A DNA stretch of 26,659 bases, from contig CAZXYF010000018.1 of NCBI GenBank assembly GCA_964644705.1, forward strand, positions 1 to 26,659, written 5' to 3'. Source of the stretch: CAZXYF01 sp964644705 (lineage in GTDB: Bacteria > Planctomycetota > Brocadiia > SM23-32). A program made the translations under genes and the position numbers. Below, one piece after another: positions 22,839 through 26,659 of the stretch (within the stretch, counting starts at the first letter, position 1; every line of letters begins with the position of its first letter). Below the pieces are notes generated by a model. The model was not told the origin of the DNA and did not search any database. It worked only from the letters and a program-made list of their open reading frames with translations.

Positions 22839-23462
22839 ATGGCAAGAGATACTGGGCCCAAATGCAAGAGGTGCCGGCGTGAGGGAATGAAACTATTCCT
22901 GAAGGGTACCCGATGCCATACTGCTAAGTGCCCCATTGAAAATCGTAGTCGTCCACCGGGAATGCATGGATACAGTCGGGGACGGCCGTCCCCCTACGCT
23001 ATCCGGCTGCGGGAAACACAAAAAGTGAAGCGCTTCTACGGCGTGTTTGAGAAGCCTTTTCGGCACGTATTCACCGAGGCGAACCGCCAACAGGGGAACA
23101 CCGGTGAAAATTTGCTGGCTCTCCTGGAGCGGCGTCTTGATAACGTTGTAACCGTGTGCGGAATCTCGGCGTCTCGTGCTCAGGGACGACAGCTATCTTC
23201 ACACGGACACATCGAGGTGAACGGTGAACAGGTTCGAACCCCGAGCTATGTGGTCAAGGAAGGTGATGTGATCCGACCCAAACCGGATGACAGCATACTG
23301 GAGCTTGCTCGCCTCAATCGGGAACAGCTGGGTCACCCTGAGCCATCATGGTTGAGTGTCAATGACTCGGATTTGACGATTGAAGTGGCACGTATGCCTG
23401 TTCGTGAGGATGTGAGCGCTGACGTGGATGAAGGTCTTGTCGTGGAGTTCTGTTCCCAGTAA
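22839..23462 (+). CDS. rpsD: 30S ribosomal protein S4, zinc-binding type
   Basis: S4 initiates 30S assembly and affects decoding accuracy. The 207 residues have the zinc form of the N-terminus, with C9, C12, C26 and C31 in CKRC and CHTAKC, then RPPGMHGYSRGRPSPYAIRL and the S4 RNA-binding domain NVVTVCGISASRAQGRQL...GHIEVNGEQVRTPSYVV. In E. coli, S4 represses the alpha operon. A 101-base gap lies upstream; it holds TTGACG and TAAGAT but 20 bases apart, so no promoter is called. Confidence 0.98.
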   Translation: MARDTGPKCKRCRREGMKLFLKGTRCHTAKCPIENRSRPPGMHGYSRGRPSPYAIRLRETQKVKRFYGVFEKPFRHVFTEANRQQGNTGENLLALLERRLDNVVTVCGISASRAQGRQLSSHGHIEVNGEQVRTPSYVVKEGDVIRPKPDDSILELARLNREQLGHPEPSWLSVNDSDLTIEVARMPVREDVSADVDEGLVVEFCSQ

Positions 23463-23539
23463 ACCTTCCCGACGGAAAGCTCATTGGTTTCAGACGATTA
23501 ATCAATTTTGCAGAAATAAGATACATGGGAGGCATTTAG

Positions 23540-24547
23540 ATGCCCGTACGAGTCAGATGGCGTGGTCTTGAGCTACCGGTTCAGGTGAAGGTCAATCAGG
23601 ACAATTTGACGGATACATATGGCGAATTCTTTGTGGAACCTTTTGAGCGCGGTTTCGGGCACACCATTGGTAACAGCCTTCGGCGTGTATTGCTGTCCTC
23701 TCTGGAAGGAGCAGCGGTTGTAGCCGTGGATATTGATGGTGTGCAACAGGAGTTTACTGCGATGGAAGGTGTTGTCGAGGATGTGTCGGAAATCATCCTC
23801 AATATCAAGGAAATCGTGCTGAAGGTGCATCCTGACGAGGAGCGCACGATTAAACTTGAGAAAGACGGGAAAGGTCCTGTGAAGGCCGGACACATCGAGA
23901 CGGATCCGGACGTGGAGGTTATTAATCCCGAACACAAGGTTGCTACACTGACCACTGATCGGGAGTTCAAATGTGAACTGACCGTCCGAAAAGGTCGCGG
24001 CTATGTGCCTGCAGATGAGCACGAGGACCTGTCAAAAAACATCGGGCGGATTCCTGTGGATGGCCTATTCTCACCGATACAGCGCGTTGCATATCATGTA
24101 TCGGACACGCGAGTGGGCCGACGCACGAACTATGATCGCCTGATGCTGCAAATCTGGACCAACGGGTCAGTGGATCCGGAGATGGCACTGGTTGAAAGCG
24201 CCAAAATATTCCGGAAACATCTTACGCCGTTCGTCGAATATTTTGATATGGGCCGTCTTATGCCCAAAGAAGAACCTCAGCCTCTGGCGCCGGTGGAAGA
24301 AACGGAGGCACCGGAGGTGTCGGAATCAACACTCTCCACACCTATCGCTGCGTTGGATCTGAATTCCAGGGCGGAGAACTGTCTTGAAAGTGACGGTATT
24401 GAAACGGTTGGAGATGTGCTGGAAAAGTCCGAAGAAGAGTTGTTGAACATCCGTAATTTTGGCGAAGTCTCGCTGGATGATCTTCGCGAGAAACTGGAGA
24501 GCAGGGACCTGGAAGTCGGACTTCTGGCCCCTGAGGAAGAAGAATGA
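23540..24547 (+). CDS. rpoA: DNA-directed RNA polymerase subunit alpha
   Basis: Alpha dimerises to start RNA polymerase assembly and its CTD touches DNA and activators. The 335 residues include the dimerisation motif FERGFGHTIGNSLRRVLLSS (36-55), GRIPVDGLFSPIQRVAYHV, and the AR/NTD end VESAKIFRKHLTPF. A Pro/Glu-rich linker (244-268) leads to the CTD. R277 and N280 match DNA-contacting R265 and N268 of E. coli, but the GKKS loop reads GEVS (308-311), so the contact lysine K298 is replaced by valine. The protein ends in EEEE. It lies between rpsD and rplQ as usual. Confidence 0.98.
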   Translation: MPVRVRWRGLELPVQVKVNQDNLTDTYGEFFVEPFERGFGHTIGNSLRRVLLSSLEGAAVVAVDIDGVQQEFTAMEGVVEDVSEIILNIKEIVLKVHPDEERTIKLEKDGKGPVKAGHIETDPDVEVINPEHKVATLTTDREFKCELTVRKGRGYVPADEHEDLSKNIGRIPVDGLFSPIQRVAYHVSDTRVGRRTNYDRLMLQIWTNGSVDPEMALVESAKIFRKHLTPFVEYFDMGRLMPKEEPQPLAPVEETEAPEVSESTLSTPIAALDLNSRAENCLESDGIETVGDVLEKSEEELLNIRNFGEVSLDDLREKLESRDLEVGLLAPEEEE

Positions 24548-24603
24548 CTGGGCGTGGTCGTCCTGTCGTGTCTATAGACTAATCATATGCTACACCTATT
24601 GCC

Positions 24604-25296
24604 ATGAAACATAGAAAAAAAGGTAGAAAGCTCAGCCGTTCCTCTTCACATCGGAAGGCAACTCGTCAGAATCTGGCGAAAGCCCTTCTTGAACACGAGA
24701 GGATTATAACGACACCAGCTAAAGCAAAAGAAGCTCAGTCGTTTGTGGAAAAACTCATCACCCTGGCCCGTAAAGCCCTTCCCTTCCGGGACTCAGAGGA
24801 TGATGATGATCGGGGCAAGTATCTTCATTATTACCGGCAGGCCCAGAGCAAGTTGCAGGATAAAAAACTTGTGCAAAAATTATTTGGGGAAGCTGAGTGG
24901 AGTGACGGGAACGCTCTTGCCGATAGGTATGCGGATCGGCCCAGCGGGCAAACCCGGATAATCCGACTGAGCGGGAGCCGATTGGGGGTCCCGGTGGGAA
25001 CGTCGTTTTCGGAAATACCCGTCTTCAATTACACGATGGCCGGGAAGGATCGGCAGATCAAGCTGACGGGAAATCGGTTGGGGGACAATGCTGAGCAGTG
25101 TATCTTTGAACTCGTTGAAGAAGAGACGGAAGAAGAAGTGGAGGAAGATGTGGCGCCGGAAATATCCATATCCGACGAAGAAGAAGGGACGGCGGATGAC
25201 GGTGCGATTGAAACCGCAGAGGAGGATGTAGGGGAAGAATCGGCGGTGCAGGAAGAGGTAACTGAAGAAATGGGTGAATCGGAACAGACCGGCTGA
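24604..25296 (+). CDS. rplQ: 50S ribosomal protein L17, enlarged, with an acidic tail
   Basis: L17 lies near the tunnel exit on the 50S subunit. Residues 1-60 are typical (MKHRKKGRKLSRSSSHRKAT, HERIITTPAKAKEAQSFVEKL). The total of 230 residues is nearly twice the usual 120. An acidic insertion (SEDDDD, 64-69) follows the first domain. The usual C-terminal strand motif appears twice: TRIIRLSGSRLG (117-128) and RQIKLTGNRLG (150-160), the second continuing into the family end DNAEQCIFELV. Residues 171-230 form a Glu-rich tail. It is the last gene of the cluster and is followed by a strong terminator. Confidence 0.95.
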   Translation: MKHRKKGRKLSRSSSHRKATRQNLAKALLEHERIITTPAKAKEAQSFVEKLITLARKALPFRDSEDDDDRGKYLHYYRQAQSKLQDKKLVQKLFGEAEWSDGNALADRYADRPSGQTRIIRLSGSRLGVPVGTSFSEIPVFNYTMAGKDRQIKLTGNRLGDNAEQCIFELVEEETEEEVEEDVAPEISISDEEEGTADDGAIETAEEDVGEESAVQEEVTEEMGESEQTG

Positions 25297-25336
25297 GAAG
25301 CTTCTGACCTTTTCTGTACGCTCATAGTATTGCTGG

Positions 25337-25368
25337 AGGGTCTGACCTAACGGTCAGGCCCTTTTTTT
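25337..25368 (+). terminator. Rho-independent terminator after rplQ
   Basis: GGGTCTGACC (25338-25347), TAAC, GGTCAGGCCC (25352-25361) form a 10-bp stem with one G-U pair, extended by A25337 with T25362, followed by a run of seven T. It ends the whole ribosomal cluster. The T-run reaches the stop codon of the convergent rodA gene. On the minus strand there is no T-run, so it works in one direction only. Confidence 0.95.
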
Positions 25369-26500
25369 ATTCGGGGATGTTGCGTCTGTCCGGAAAAATG
25401 AGTCGCCTGCGCATTGTCACCGATGCAACCAGTCCCAGTCCCGCCATCGTGCTGACCAGCGAAGACCCCCCATAACTGATGAGCGGAAGAGTCAGACCGG
25501 TGATAGGGGAAAGGCGGAGTGATATGGCCATGTGGAGCATACTCTGGAAACCAAACATGATCAGGACACCGCAGACCAACATTTTCCCGTAGGGATCAGG
25601 CGTCATCCAGGCATGTCGCGCCATCAGGCCGATCATGAAAGTGTAGAAGAGAATCACGATGGCGGTTCGCACAAATCCCCATTCTTCGGCTATGACGGGA
25701 AAAATGAAATCGGTATGGCGCTCGGGAATTCGTTCCAGTTGATTGAGCAAGCCTTCGCCCCAGCCCTGACCGTCAACCCCGCCCCCTGCAATCGCAAGTG
25801 TGGCCTGTCGAGCGTTATATGATGCGGCAGAATTGGGAGCCAGTTCGGGATTAACGAAACTGATGAGTCGTCTCCGTTGATAATCTTTCACAACACCGGG
25901 TGTGAACCACGCCAGCGCGGCGATACCCAGTCCCAGAAAGCAGAGTATAAGGAGATTTCGAATCGGAACACCGGAACAGAAAGCCAGGCCCAGAAACAGG
26001 GGTAAGAATAGAAGGGATGTACCCAAATCTGGTTGGCGTACGATGAAAAACATTGGTAAGAGTGTCAGAACAAGCGGGATCAGTAAATCGCGGAAACGAT
26101 CCAGTCGGGTGCGATAGGTGAAATAGGTAGCAAGAATCAATACAGTGATATATTTCATGGGTTCTGAGGGCTGGACATTGATCGGCCCGAGGGAATACCA
26201 GCGTGTGGCATTGTTGACCGTGATTCCTAAAACCGGGAGCAGAGCCAGCACGACAAGGCCGCTCAGGTAAAGCCAGACGGATAATCCCGACAGGTGGCGG
26301 TAGTCAATGACCGAAACGATCAGGAAGACTATCAGACCGACAACTGCAAAACAGACGTGTTTGTACGCGAGGTTTCGTGAGGCTGCGCTCGTGATAAACA
26401 ATCCCCCCAGAGAAACCAGCAAAAAAATACCGCAGAGTAACGGCCACGGCATCCGACGGGCTTCAAAACGACCGGTAATAGTGCGGATCAGGGTAAGCAT
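25367..26500 (-). CDS. rodA: RodA/FtsW-family peptidoglycan glycosyltransferase, probably RodA
   Basis: SEDS proteins polymerise lipid II into glycan strands in the inner membrane; RodA serves cell elongation with its partner PBP2. The 377 residues contain about ten hydrophobic segments and the family motifs RWYSLGPINVQPSEPMKY, QPDLGTSLLFLPLFLG (with the essential Asp), ERHTDFIFPVIAEEWGF and PLISYGGSSLVSTMAGLGL. The length and the motif spacing fit RodA better than FtsW, but FtsW is not excluded because no mrdA or division genes are seen. It is convergent with rplQ and its stop codon lies in the T-run of the rplQ terminator. No clear Shine-Dalgarno sequence precedes the ATG. Confidence 0.92.
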   Translation of the reverse strand: MLTLIRTITGRFEARRMPWPLLCGIFLLVSLGGLFITSAASRNLAYKHVCFAVVGLIVFLIVSVIDYRHLSGLSVWLYLSGLVVLALLPVLGITVNNATRWYSLGPINVQPSEPMKYITVLILATYFTYRTRLDRFRDLLIPLVLTLLPMFFIVRQPDLGTSLLFLPLFLGLAFCSGVPIRNLLILCFLGLGIAALAWFTPGVVKDYQRRRLISFVNPELAPNSAASYNARQATLAIAGGGVDGQGWGEGLLNQLERIPERHTDFIFPVIAEEWGFVRTAIVILFYTFMIGLMARHAWMTPDPYGKMLVCGVLIMFGFQSMLHMAISLRLSPITGLTLPLISYGGSSLVSTMAGLGLVASVTMRRRLIFPDRRNIPE

Positions 26501-26543
26501 GGATTGTTGGCTGAAAATATGGATGACGACGAATAGATAATAC

Positions 26544-26573
26544 AGCCTACCCGCTATCTGACGGGAGGGTCAA
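26544..26573 (-). promoter_or_regulatory. Candidate rodA promoter
   Basis: On the minus strand TTGACC (plus 26568-26573) and TAGGCT (plus 26544-26549) are separated by 18 bases, matching the consensus at 5 and 4 of 6 positions. The leader would be about 37 bases. The spacer holds a small inverted repeat (CCCG, CGGG), which could be an operator or chance. Confidence 0.35.
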
Positions 26574-26580
26574 ATCAGAG

Positions 26581-26624
26581 GAACGGTTGAGCCCGTGAAC
26601 GGTGAGCCCCAGAACTCAGAACTC
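26581..26624. repeat. Two short direct repeats at the window edge
   Basis: GAACGGTTGAGCCC (26581-26594) is repeated, with one base missing, as GAACGGTGAGCCC (26597-26609). Next to it AGAACTC occurs twice in tandem (26611-26624). Both lie in the gene-free region upstream of rodA. They may be the start of a longer repeat field beyond the window. Confidence 0.5.
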
Positions 26625-26659
26625 CTGATCCGTTGGAAAATACAGTGAACCCCAATTCG

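Noticed and set aside
26616..26657. Possible C-terminal end of an upstream minus-strand gene (frame ending FPTDQEF then TGA)
   Set aside because: Only 13 codons are visible and nothing recognisable is encoded, so it cannot be told from chance; the tandem repeats overlap it.

Overview
The window is a bacterial chromosome segment of moderate G+C. Its core is one long plus-strand run of translation genes in the classic S10-spc-alpha order: rpsJ-rplC-rplD-rplW-rplB-rpsS-rplV-rpsC-rplP-rpmC-rpsQ-rplN-rplX-rplE-rpsN-rpsH-rplF-rplR-rpsE-rplO-secY-adk-map-infA-rpmJ-rpsM-[methyltransferase]-rpsK-rpsD-rpoA-rplQ. It ends in a textbook Rho-independent terminator. I see no rRNA, tRNA, CRISPR array, insertion sequence or phage gene. 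The absence of rpmD (L30), the many acidic C-terminal tails on ribosomal proteins, the zinc forms of S4, S14, L36 and adenylate kinase, and a eukaryote-like xylulokinase are compatible with a PVC-type bacterium (Verrucomicrobiota/Kiritimatiellota-like). That placement is an inference from gene content, not a computed phylogeny.

Layout. 1-1641: a xylulokinase-type FGGY kinase on the minus strand, divergent from radA. 1897-6987: radA (DNA repair), lysA (last step of lysine synthesis) and a large exported TPR/HEAT protein that carries a degenerate receiver-like domain, all on the plus strand. 6988-7571: a 584-base gene-free region with two good sigma70-type promoters facing rpsJ, the second with an extended -10, and a potentially folded leader between them. 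7572-25296: the translation cluster. A 336-base gap separates rpsJ from rplC, where most genomes have almost none. 25337-25368: the terminator, whose T-run reaches the stop codon of a convergent rodA (25367-26500, minus strand, cell-wall glycosyltransferase). 26501-26659: a gene-free edge with short direct repeats and a candidate rodA promoter.

How the genes fit together. The cluster supplies most large- and small-subunit proteins, the SecY translocon channel, adenylate kinase, methionine aminopeptidase, IF-1 and the RNA polymerase alpha subunit, so synthesis, N-terminal processing, export and transcription capacity are co-expressed. The clearest departure is a class I SAM-dependent methyltransferase placed between rpsM and rpsK with ordinary operon spacing, which suggests a translation-related target. 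Other oddities are a large acidic tail on S5, an enlarged L17 with a repeated strand motif and its own acidic tail, changed residues in L2, S3, L24 and the alpha CTD, and a perfect hairpin between the Shine-Dalgarno sequence and the start codon of rpsN.

Several starts were moved to fit Shine-Dalgarno sequences and family N-termini: the kinase, radA (GTG), lysA (GTG), the HEAT protein, rplC, rplW, rpsQ and secY. All functional calls rest on reading motifs from the sequence; no database search was possible.
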